Positions 1 through 7,225 of a DNA stretch of 26,339 nt are shown one piece after another (the first letter of the stretch is position 1; each line of letters starts with the position of its first letter). The DNA is from AG41 sp035943095 (lineage in GTDB: Bacteria > Gemmatimonadota > Gemmatimonadetes > Gemmatimonadales > GWC2-71-9), in contig DASZCN010000083.1 in assembly GCA_035943095.1 (NCBI GenBank), positions 1-26,339 on the forward strand. Direction: 5' to 3'. Made by a program: the position numbers and the translations under genes. Below the pieces are notes generated by a model. That model had not been told where the DNA came from. It saw nothing but the letters and a program-made list of their open reading frames with translations, and did not search any database.

Positions 1-1282
1 CCCGCCCCCGGGGTGGCGCGGGCGCGGCCACGTGCTCCGGGGTCGTGTCCGTCGCCGGCGCGGGCCTCACGACGACCTGGGGGACTGTATCCGCGCTAAG
101 GCCGCCTTCCACCTTCTTCCCACCGCGCAGCGCCAGCGCGGCGCCCCCGACAGCGACGACAACCAGCACGCCGGCCACAATCGGGAGGGGGATGCGCGCG
201 CCGCGCTTCCGTGGGGGGGGCGCCGCCGGGAAGAGGATCGGGGTGGGCCGGCGGAGCCGTTCCGTCGGGGCGTCGGCGTCGGGGCGCGTCGGGGGCATGG
301 AGGGGGTCCGGCGGCCGCGTGGCGCGCCCAGCACCGCCGCCACGCCGTCGGCGAACTTGGCCGCGGATTGGTAGCGGTCAACCGGACGGCGGGCGAACGC
401 AGAGTCGAGCGTCGCCTGCAATCCCGGTGGAAAGTGCAGGTCGGGCCGCGCGTCAGCGAGGGATGCGGGCTCGTCGGTGAGGCGCTTGACCATCGTATCC
501 TGCACGGTGGTCCCCTCGAACGGGAGCTTGCCCGTCAGCATCTTGAAGAACACGAGCGCGAGGGAATAGACGTCGCTCCGGCCGTCCAGCGGGTCACCCG
601 AGAGCTGCTCGGGGCTCATGAATTCGGGAGTCCCCACCACGAGGCCGGTCTTGGTCACTTTTTGGCTGTCGCCGCTGCCCCCGCTCACCCCGCCCACGGC
701 CTTGGCGATCCCGAAGTCGACCACCTTCACCACGTCCGAGCCGTCGCGCGCGCGCGTGAGCATGATGTTGTCTGGCTTCAAGTCCCGGTGCACGATGCCG
801 AGATCGTGCGCCGCCTGGAGCGCGTCGGCCACCTGAAGGAAAATGCTGGCGGCGCGCCCCACCGGCAGGACCCCGTCGCGGGCGAGTACGTCGGTGAGCG
901 GCTCGCCTTCGACGAACTCCATCGCGAGATAGATCAGCCCTTCCGGTGTCTCCCCGAAGTCGTAGATCGCGCACACGTTTGGGTGCGTGATGCGACTCGC
1001 GTTCGCCGCCTCGCGATTGAAGCGCGCCACCGCTTCGGGGTCGTGGACCATCGAGGGATTCATCACCTTGATCGCGCTGCGACGGCCCATCTTCACGTGT
1101 TCGGCAAGGTACACCTGCCCCATCCCCCCTTCGCCGAGCTTCTTCATGACGTGATAGCGGTCCGCGACGACTTGACCGACGAGATCTTCGGTGGGCCCCG
1201 AAGAACGCAGTGTCTGGCCGTCGTGGGGACAGAACCGCACGTCGTCGGCATATTCGGTCGAGCAGACGGGGCAGATCTTCAC
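1..1282 (-). CDS. Membrane Ser/Thr protein kinase with N-terminal zinc ribbon (C-terminus beyond window)
   Basis: A Hanks-type Ser/Thr kinase that phosphorylates protein targets at the inner membrane. The frame starts at a GTG overlapping the stop of the upstream FHA gene (GTGA) and stays open to the left edge, giving 427 visible residues. Residues 4-18 form half a zinc ribbon (CPVC, then FCPHDG). The kinase domain covers about 43-310: glycine loop GEGGMG at 50-55, ATP lysine K72 in SAIKVM, catalytic HRDLKPDN at 165-172, DFG at 189-191, then GTPEFMSPEQ. All catalytic residues are present, so it should be active. A single membrane segment follows at about 358-383 after a Pro/Arg-rich linker, and then a Pro/Ala-rich exported tail that is cut by the window. 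The overlap with the FHA gene argues for co-translation and a shared pathway. The substrate is unknown. Confidence 0.93.
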   Translation of the reverse strand, partial: MKICPVCSTEYADDVRFCPHDGQTLRSSGPTEDLVGQVVADRYHVMKKLGEGGMGQVYLAEHVKMGRRSAIKVMNPSMVHDPEAVARFNREAANASRITHPNVCAIYDFGETPEGLIYLAMEFVEGEPLTDVLARDGVLPVGRAASIFLQVADALQAAHDLGIVHRDLKPDNIMLTRARDGSDVVKVVDFGIAKAVGGVSGGSGDSQKVTKTGLVVGTPEFMSPEQLSGDPLDGRSDVYSLALVFFKMLTGKLPFEGTTVQDTMVKRLTDEPASLADARPDLHFPPGLQATLDSAFARRPVDRYQSAAKFADGVAAVLGAPRGRRTPSMPPTRPDADAPTERLRRPTPILFPAAPPPRKRGARIPLPIVAGVLVVVAVGGAALALRGGKKVEGGLSADTVPQVVVRPAPATDTTPEHVAAPAPPRGR

Positions 1283-2322
1283 GTCGACATCTCGATGCGA
1301 AGCAGTTTGTCGCCCACGAGGACGCGGGAGTTGTGCCCCAGCGGGACGTCGCCACGCGCGGAGATGGCGACACCGTTCCGGCTGTTCGCGTCCACGACCA
1401 CGAAATCGGCATCCTCCGAGCGGACTAACGCGTGGCGCGCGCTCATGGAAGGATCATACGGGAAGGTCCAGTCGCCCTGCTCGCGCCCGATCGCAACGTC
1501 CCGGCCCGGAGAGAGTTGAATCACGTCTCGCGCGCTCCCGTCAGAGCGGAGCTGGGTGAGGCTCGCGATGTCCGCGCTCGGGCTGAGGCTGCCCATGCGC
1601 TTCGTGGCGTCCGCGTCGGGAGGGTGGGGCCCCGGGTAGCCCAGCCGCCGGAAGCGAATCACTTGCGAGCCGATCAGCAGGAGGTCACCGTCCGCCAGCA
1701 GGTGCGGCCCCTCGAGAAACACCCAGGTCCCGTTCCGGCTGCCCAGGTCGCGCACCACGAGGGTGTCCTGCTCCCAGGAAATCTTCGCGTGCAGGGGCGA
1801 CAAGAAGACGTCCTCGGGGAATCGGATGTCAGCGTCCTGCCGGCCGATCGTCGTGTCCGGCGATTTCCGCTCGAATCGCTTCACCGGGGCGCCGAGGTCG
1901 TCGAGCAGCACGAGCGTAATGGCCGAGCCGGCGCGCGACGCGCCAGAGCCCGCGCGGCGCGACCCGCCCAGCTCAGCTACGGCCGCCCCACACGTGCCGC
2001 AGAACTTGGTCGCCGACCCGACGGGAGATCCGCACCGGGCACAGGTCGGCCCCGACCCGGGAGCCGTCAGGCGGCGACCGCAGTGCGAGCAGAATGGCCG
2101 GGCGGCGCTGGCCGAGCCGCCGCAGAACGGGCAGGACACGGATTCGGCCGGGTTCGGGAGGGGGGCCGCCGCCGCCCGCGCGACCACCCGGGTGCCCTGG
2201 GCAGGTGCCGCTTCAGCCGCCATCGCCTTGCGTCCACTCGACTTGCCCATCGGCTTGCCGCAGTCCATGCAGTACTGCGCGCCGGGGTCATTGTCGCGGC
2301 CGCAATACGGACAGGCGGTCAC
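1279..2322 (-). CDS. Zinc-ribbon/tandem FHA domain protein
   Basis: Predicted soluble phosphothreonine-binding adaptor of 347 residues. Three zinc ribbons come first, with Cys pairs at 4/7 and 18/21, 64/67 and 78/81, and 94/97 and 108/111. Two FHA domains follow. The first (about 155-215) has TIGRQ and LGSRNGTW; the second (about 272-340) has AIGREQ and NSRNGVA. These carry the conserved Gly-Arg and Ser-Arg-Asn-Gly residues that bind phosphothreonine in FHA domains. The GTG start at 2322 is chosen because a GGAGG lies about 10 nt upstream and the first ribbon begins at residue 4. The stop overlaps the kinase start by 4 nt, so this protein is probably a target or scaffold of that kinase; this partnership is inferred from position. 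No enzymatic domain is visible. Confidence 0.92.
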   Translation of the reverse strand: MTACPYCGRDNDPGAQYCMDCGKPMGKSSGRKAMAAEAAPAQGTRVVARAAAAPLPNPAESVSCPFCGGSASAARPFCSHCGRRLTAPGSGPTCARCGSPVGSATKFCGTCGAAVAELGGSRRAGSGASRAGSAITLVLLDDLGAPVKRFERKSPDTTIGRQDADIRFPEDVFLSPLHAKISWEQDTLVVRDLGSRNGTWVFLEGPHLLADGDLLLIGSQVIRFRRLGYPGPHPPDADATKRMGSLSPSADIASLTQLRSDGSARDVIQLSPGRDVAIGREQGDWTFPYDPSMSARHALVRSEDADFVVVDANSRNGVAISARGDVPLGHNSRVLVGDKLLRIEMST

Positions 2323-2348
2323 TGGCGGGAGTCCTCCACAGGCGGCAC

Positions 2349-2377
2349 AAGTTACGATCTGCCAATCGATTCGGCAA
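2349..2377 (-). promoter_or_regulatory. Predicted promoter of the FHA-kinase operon
   Basis: On the minus strand, TTGCCG (2372-2377) is followed after 17 bp by TAACTT (2349-2354). Transcription would begin near 2342 and give a leader of about 20 nt that contains the GGAGG ribosome site. It lies back to back with the amidase promoter. The call rests on pattern and position only. Confidence 0.5.
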
Positions 2378-2378
2378 A

Positions 2379-2408
2379 TTGACTCGCCGGAATGCCGGAT
2401 GCTACCTT
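2379..2408 (+). promoter_or_regulatory. Predicted promoter of the amidase-peptidase operon
   Basis: TTGACT (2379-2384), an 18-bp spacer and TACCTT (2403-2408). The -10 ends 9 nt before the GTG start at 2418 and no Shine-Dalgarno sequence fits between them, so the message would be leaderless or nearly so. The promoter before the kinase at 7226 has the same hexamers and the same spacer. Confidence 0.55.
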
Positions 2409-2417
2409 GCGCGTCCT

Positions 2418-4313
2418 GTGCGAACGGTCGGCGTGCTGCTCGCGTGCGTGGTGACCGGATGCGCGGGCCCCCCCCCGCGTGCCGGTACTGCGCCCGTCCC
2501 AGTTCGCACGCAGCCGACGCCCACGGCGGCCGCGCGCGAGTCGCTCCACATCACCGTCGTCTACCCGGCCGCTACCGACGTCATTCAATCGCACGACTCG
2601 GCGTTCCTGTTCGGCGCGGTTCGTGGCAGCGGCGAAGGGCCGCGAGGCTTTACGATCGACGGCCGTCCGGTCCCGCTGCGGGCGAATGGCGCGTGGATCG
2701 CCTGGCTCCCGCTGCCCGCCGATACCCTCGCGCCGTTCCGCCTGGCTGCGCGCGCGGGTGCCGACTCTAGTGTGACGCTGTTTACGGCGCGCGTCGCACC
2801 GCAGTACCGGCCACCGGCCAATCGCGCAGCCTGGATCGATACCACGAGCTTCACACCGGCGGGCAGCCTGGCACTCCCGCTGGGCGAGGGCATTCTCCTG
2901 ACTGTCCACGCCGCCCCCGGCGCCTCCGTCCGCCTCGTGCTGCCGTGGGGCTCAACCGTGCCGCTCGTTCCCGATTCGCTGCCAATTCAGCCGCCGTCGG
3001 GCGTGCGCGCGTTCGCAACCGATACCGCTGCGGTTCATCTGCCGCGCGGCGAGGGGCGTTACGTGGGCTGGCTCCCGGCCGCGCCCGTGTGCCCGGACGG
3101 ACGCACGGCCTGCGCCATGCTGACCGCCACGGTGGGAGCGGATAGCGCTTCGGCGCGCTGGCCACTCACGATCAGCGCACTCGACATGCGATTCCCGACC
3201 GTCGTGGTGCTGAACGACGATACCGCGCATACCGGAACGACGGACAGTCTCACTCCCGGGCGCGCCGTGCCGCACGGGACATACAACTGGTTCTTCCCGA
3301 CGGGAACGGAGGCAACGCTGTCCGGCCGGTGGAACGATCAGGCCCGTCTGCAGTTGTCGCGGGACGCGGTGGCGTGGGTGAACGACGCGGACGTCGTGCC
3401 GCTCCCCGCGGGCACACCGCCACCGGGCGGTGTGGTGGGGTCGGTTCGGCTCGTGCCGGGGCCGAGATCCGTGACGCTCCGCATCCCGCTGCCCACGAGA
3501 CTGCCGTTTCAGGTGACGGAGCGCGATCGGGCCCTCACGGTGCGCCTCTACGGCGGCGGTTCCGACATCAACTGGATGCAATACGGCGGCACCGATCCGC
3601 TGGTCCGGCGTTTGAGCTACGCCCAGCCCGTCTCGGACGAGGTGACCATTACGGTCGACCTGACCCGCCGGGTGTGGGGATACCGCGCGCGCTATGACGG
3701 CCGCGACCTACTGCTCGAGATCCGCCGCCCGCCCGATATCGCGGCGGACCACCCGTTGCGAGGTCGGACGATCGTGCTCGACCCCGGGCATCCGCCGCTC
3801 GGCGCCACGGGGCCGACCGGTCTCTGGGAGCCGGTGGCCACTCTGGCGGTGGCATTCAAGGCCAAGCGCCTGCTCGAGGCCGCCGGGGCGACCGTCCTCC
3901 TGACGCGCACCGACTCGACCCCGATCGAGCTGTACCCACGGACGCACTTCGCCGAGCTGCACGACGCCGATGTGCTCGTGTCCATTCACGCCAACGCTCT
4001 TCCCGATGGAGTCAATCCGTTCACCAACAACGGGACCAGCGTGTATTACTTCCACCCGAAGAGCGAGCCGCTCGCGCGGGCCCTCGATCGTGCGCTCGTG
4101 GCCGAGCTCGGCGTGCGCGACCTGGGGATGGGGCGGGGAGACTACGCGCTGGTACGCCCGACGTGGATGCCGGCCGCGCTGACCGAGGGACTCTTCATCA
4201 TGCTGCCAGACCAGGAGGCCATGCTCGCGAGCGAGGAGGGGCAGGGGCGCTACGCGCGTGGCGTGGTGCGGGGGATCGAGAACTTCTTGCGAGAGCGGGC
4301 GCGGGAGCCGTGA
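2418..4313 (+). CDS. Lipoprotein N-acetylmuramoyl-L-alanine amidase (Amidase_3)
   Basis: Zinc amidase that cuts the bond between muramic acid and the stem peptide of peptidoglycan, in cell separation or wall turnover. It has 631 residues from GTG 2418. That start gives a short lipoprotein signal (MRTVGVLLACVVTGC, predicted lipidated Cys15); other in-frame starts upstream lack one. Residues about 35-330 are beta-rich and Ig-like, and about 330-445 resemble an AMIN-type wall-targeting region. The Amidase_3 domain spans about 446-628, with predicted zinc ligands H458 (DPGH), E471 (LWEP) and H524 (SIHAN), and catalytic Glu E590 (LTEG). A run of nine C lies just after the lipobox. The stop overlaps the next gene by GTGA, tying it to an outer-membrane peptidase. 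The family is clear; the lipoprotein assignment rests on the chosen start. Confidence 0.92.
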   Translation: MRTVGVLLACVVTGCAGPPPRAGTAPVPVRTQPTPTAAARESLHITVVYPAATDVIQSHDSAFLFGAVRGSGEGPRGFTIDGRPVPLRANGAWIAWLPLPADTLAPFRLAARAGADSSVTLFTARVAPQYRPPANRAAWIDTTSFTPAGSLALPLGEGILLTVHAAPGASVRLVLPWGSTVPLVPDSLPIQPPSGVRAFATDTAAVHLPRGEGRYVGWLPAAPVCPDGRTACAMLTATVGADSASARWPLTISALDMRFPTVVVLNDDTAHTGTTDSLTPGRAVPHGTYNWFFPTGTEATLSGRWNDQARLQLSRDAVAWVNDADVVPLPAGTPPPGGVVGSVRLVPGPRSVTLRIPLPTRLPFQVTERDRALTVRLYGGGSDINWMQYGGTDPLVRRLSYAQPVSDEVTITVDLTRRVWGYRARYDGRDLLLEIRRPPDIAADHPLRGRTIVLDPGHPPLGATGPTGLWEPVATLAVAFKAKRLLEAAGATVLLTRTDSTPIELYPRTHFAELHDADVLVSIHANALPDGVNPFTNNGTSVYYFHPKSEPLARALDRALVAELGVRDLGMGRGDYALVRPTWMPAALTEGLFIMLPDQEAMLASEEGQGRYARGVVRGIENFLRERAREP

Positions 4314-7150
4314 CCACTTCGCACTCTGCACTCCGCATTCTGCTGTTCGTGATCATCGCCTCGCGCGCAGAAGCTCAGGTCGATCCCTCCGCCCCCTGGC
4401 GCACCCTCCACACGCCCCACTTCCGCATTCACTTCCTCCCGGCGTATCGCGCCGTCGCGTTGGTCGAGGCGCGCGAGGCCGAACGGTCGTATCGGTTGCT
4501 CGCGACCGAGCTGCATCCGCCGCGGGGCATCGTGGACATCACGCTCGCCGATGATATCGACGCGTCAAACGGGTTCACAAGCGTCGTTCCGTCGAATCGA
4601 ATCACGATCTTCGCCGCGCCGCCGGCAGGCGACCACGGCCTGCTGTTCTTTGACAGCTGGCTCCGGCTCGTCACCACGCACGAGCTCGCCCACGTCTTTC
4701 ATCTCGACCGCACGAAAGGGATCTGGAGCCCGCTCCAGCATGTGTTCGGCCGAGCCCCCGGGCTGTTCCCGAACGAGTATCAGCCGAGCTGGGTGGTCGA
4801 AGGACTGGCGACGTACTACGAATCCAAGTTCACGAACGGTGGCCGGGTGAGGGGGAGCTTCCATACACAGCTGCTGGAGGCGGACCAGGCCGCCGGAGCG
4901 GGGGGGGGGGCGTCGCGGTCACCATGGGACGCCACGCTGTTCACGCGCTGGGCCGACGGGCTGGTCCCCTACGCGTACGGGAGCCGCTTCCTTCATTATC
5001 TCGCGGGAACGGCCGGCGACTCGGTCGTGCCACACCTCGTCGAAGCGACCTCGGCGCAGCTGATCCCGTTTCGTGTCGGCCGTCAGGTGTCCCGAGTCGC
5101 GCCGGGGCGGTCATTGGCGGAGGAATGGCGCCGCGGCACCCAGCCCGCGCCCGAGACGAGGGCCGCGGACGCGCTCCCGCCCCCGGCGCGCGTAATCGAT
5201 TCGCTGCTCCGCACCGAGCCCGTTCCCCGCGTGTCTCCGGACGGCCGTCGGGTCGCGTACGTGCGGGATGACGGCAAGGGCGCGAGCGAGCTCCGGGTGA
5301 TCGACGCCGCGACCTTCCGAACGCTTGCGGCACATCAGGTGAACGGCGGCGTGGACTACGATTGGGTCGGGGACACGCTGGTGGTGGCCCAGCTCGATTT
5401 CACTTCTCGCTGGCGCCTCCGGAGCGACTTGTACCGCTGGGTACCGGCGACGGGAGCGTGGCGCCGGGCGACGTACGGCGCGCGTCTTGTCGCGCCCGCC
5501 GGCGGTGGCGGACGTTTGGCGGCGATCACGCTCGGACCGGCCTCGGGGCAACCCACGGTGCCAACACCCGCCGACTCGGGGGGAAGCCAGGTCGTCTGGA
5601 CGGACCTGGCCCTGTCGCCGGATGGGCGGTGGGTGGCCGGGATCCGCTCGGCGGAGGGACGGTGGTCACTCATGCTGTGGCCTGCCACAGATCCCCGGGC
5701 GGCGGTGGCGTTGCTCGAGACGCGGGGCAGCATCGCGGATGTGGTGTGGAAGCCAGACGGGGAGCTCTGGTTCGTGGCTGACCCTACCGGGCTTCCGCAA
5801 GTCTATCGTTGGACCGACTCCGCGGCGGTGCAGCCCTTGACGGCCGAGCGCCTCGGCGCGCGCGCCCCGGCGCCCCTCGAGGATGGCGGTTTGCTCTACG
5901 CCGGGCTTACAGCCCGGGGGTGGGAGCTGCGCCGCACCGCGGCAGGCGCCTCGGCGCGGAGCGGAACCGTGACCTTCGCGGCGCCCCTGCCGTTCGATTC
6001 AGCGCCGTCTCCGGCCGTCGCCGTGCGCGAGACCGGGTATTCCCTGTGGCCGTCGCTACGCCCGCATTTCTGGCTACCCGTGTTTCAGGACGAGGGATCG
6101 ACGGGGCGGTTCGGCGGCGCGCTGATCGCCGGGGCGGATGTGGTCGGGCGATACGCCTATGCCGCGGATCTACTCTTCTCACCGCAACGGTCCCGCCTCG
6201 GCGGCGATGTCGTCCTTGTCGCCTCCAGGCTCGGCAACCCGGTGTTCGACCTCTCGGCATCGAGCTCGTGGGGCGATCTCGGGCCGCTCGCCGTCCCCAA
6301 CGTGACGCTGTCGGAGCTGGACCAGGCGGCGGCGCTCGGTGCGTCGTTCCTCACGCTCCGCTGGCGCGGCGTGACCAGCCTGCGTCTCGCCGCGGAGGTC
6401 GAGCGGACGGAGTTCGCCTCCGTCCCGGACACATCGCTCGCGACGGTGTGCGCCGGGTGCGGCCGGCAAGACGTCTACGGCGGCTCGGCGACACTCACGG
6501 TGTCGCGCCTGGTGGCGGGCGCCGTGTCGGTTTCGCCGGAGGACGGGTTCGCCTGGTCGGGGACGTATCGGCGGCGCGAGGAGGAGGGAACGACGCGCTG
6601 GTCGAACGAGCTGCGCTCCCGAGTCGCGCTCTACGCGCACGTGCCGGGTCTCGGCGGCTTCGCGCACCACGTTCTGGCCCTGCGCATCTTCGCCGGGGCC
6701 ACGAACGGGCCGCTCGGGACATTGTTTCGCGTCGGGGGCGTGACGCCCCAAGGCGTGAATATCTTCTTTCCCGTGTCACTGACGGCATCGCGGGCCTTCC
6801 CGCTACGCGGGTATGCCGACGGCGAGGTGCGCGGCGAGCGCGCCGTCGCGGGCAGCGTCGAATACCGACTGCCCCTCGCGCTCGTGGGTCGCGCCATCGG
6901 TCACCTTCCCGTCGGTGTCGACCGGCTGTGGCTCAATGCGTTCACCGATGCGGGGGACGCCTGGGCACCCGGTGTTTCCCCACGGCTCACCCGCCTCTGG
7001 TCCGCGGGCCTCGAGGTCGCGGGTGCCGTGACGATGGGCTACGACTTCCCGTTGTCCGTCCGGCTCGGCGTCGCCGAGCCGCTCGCCAATCCGCCGTCCG
7101 GCGTCGCGCGGCGACCCCAGGTGTACGCCGCACTCGCGTCCGACTTCTGA
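4310..7150 (+). CDS. Exported peptidase / beta-propeller / outer-membrane beta-barrel fusion protein
   Basis: Predicted outer-membrane protein of 946 residues. Start GTG 4310 overlaps the amidase stop and gives a signal peptide ending AEA-Q near residue 22. Residues about 30-230 are a gluzincin of the peptidase MA-like type: H124-E-L-A-H128 and, 36 residues on, E164 in WVVEGLATYYES as third ligand. Residues about 250-560 contain TolB/WD40-like strands (VSPDGRRVAYV, LSPDGRWVAGI). Residues about 577-946 are an amphipathic barrel resembling the BamA/surface-antigen group and end in Phe (ALASDF), the usual C-terminal signal for barrel insertion. The propeller and peptidase should therefore face the periplasm or the surface. 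A run of eleven G lies at 4900-4910 in a Gly/Ala linker. Substrate unknown. Confidence 0.88.
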   Translation: MTTSHSALRILLFVIIASRAEAQVDPSAPWRTLHTPHFRIHFLPAYRAVALVEAREAERSYRLLATELHPPRGIVDITLADDIDASNGFTSVVPSNRITIFAAPPAGDHGLLFFDSWLRLVTTHELAHVFHLDRTKGIWSPLQHVFGRAPGLFPNEYQPSWVVEGLATYYESKFTNGGRVRGSFHTQLLEADQAAGAGGGASRSPWDATLFTRWADGLVPYAYGSRFLHYLAGTAGDSVVPHLVEATSAQLIPFRVGRQVSRVAPGRSLAEEWRRGTQPAPETRAADALPPPARVIDSLLRTEPVPRVSPDGRRVAYVRDDGKGASELRVIDAATFRTLAAHQVNGGVDYDWVGDTLVVAQLDFTSRWRLRSDLYRWVPATGAWRRATYGARLVAPAGGGGRLAAITLGPASGQPTVPTPADSGGSQVVWTDLALSPDGRWVAGIRSAEGRWSLMLWPATDPRAAVALLETRGSIADVVWKPDGELWFVADPTGLPQVYRWTDSAAVQPLTAERLGARAPAPLEDGGLLYAGLTARGWELRRTAAGASARSGTVTFAAPLPFDSAPSPAVAVRETGYSLWPSLRPHFWLPVFQDEGSTGRFGGALIAGADVVGRYAYAADLLFSPQRSRLGGDVVLVASRLGNPVFDLSASSSWGDLGPLAVPNVTLSELDQAAALGASFLTLRWRGVTSLRLAAEVERTEFASVPDTSLATVCAGCGRQDVYGGSATLTVSRLVAGAVSVSPEDGFAWSGTYRRREEEGTTRWSNELRSRVALYAHVPGLGGFAHHVLALRIFAGATNGPLGTLFRVGGVTPQGVNIFFPVSLTASRAFPLRGYADGEVRGERAVAGSVEYRLPLALVGRAIGHLPVGVDRLWLNAFTDAGDAWAPGVSPRLTRLWSAGLEVAGAVTMGYDFPLSVRLGVAEPLANPPSGVARRPQVYAALASDF

Positions 7151-7172
7151 GCACCCTGCGAGGGTCCGCGTG

Positions 7173-7202
7173 TTGACACTGACTCCGGCGCCTCCCTACC
7201 TT
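7173..7202 (+). promoter_or_regulatory. Predicted promoter of the kinase/carbonic-anhydrase operon
   Basis: TTGACA (7173-7178), an 18-bp spacer and TACCTT (7197-7202). Transcription would start near 7209, leaving a leader of about 17 nt with a GGAG just before ATG 7226. This is the closest match in the window to the shared promoter pattern. Confidence 0.65.
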
Positions 7203-7225
7203 TTTGGCGACCCTTCGGAGAATTG

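Noticed and set aside
32..1519. Long plus-strand open frame (495 codons) opposite the kinase and FHA genes
   Set aside because: It is an antisense shadow in GC-rich DNA; the encoded sequence is low-complexity Arg/His/Ala text without domains, while the minus strand holds complete kinase and FHA motifs.
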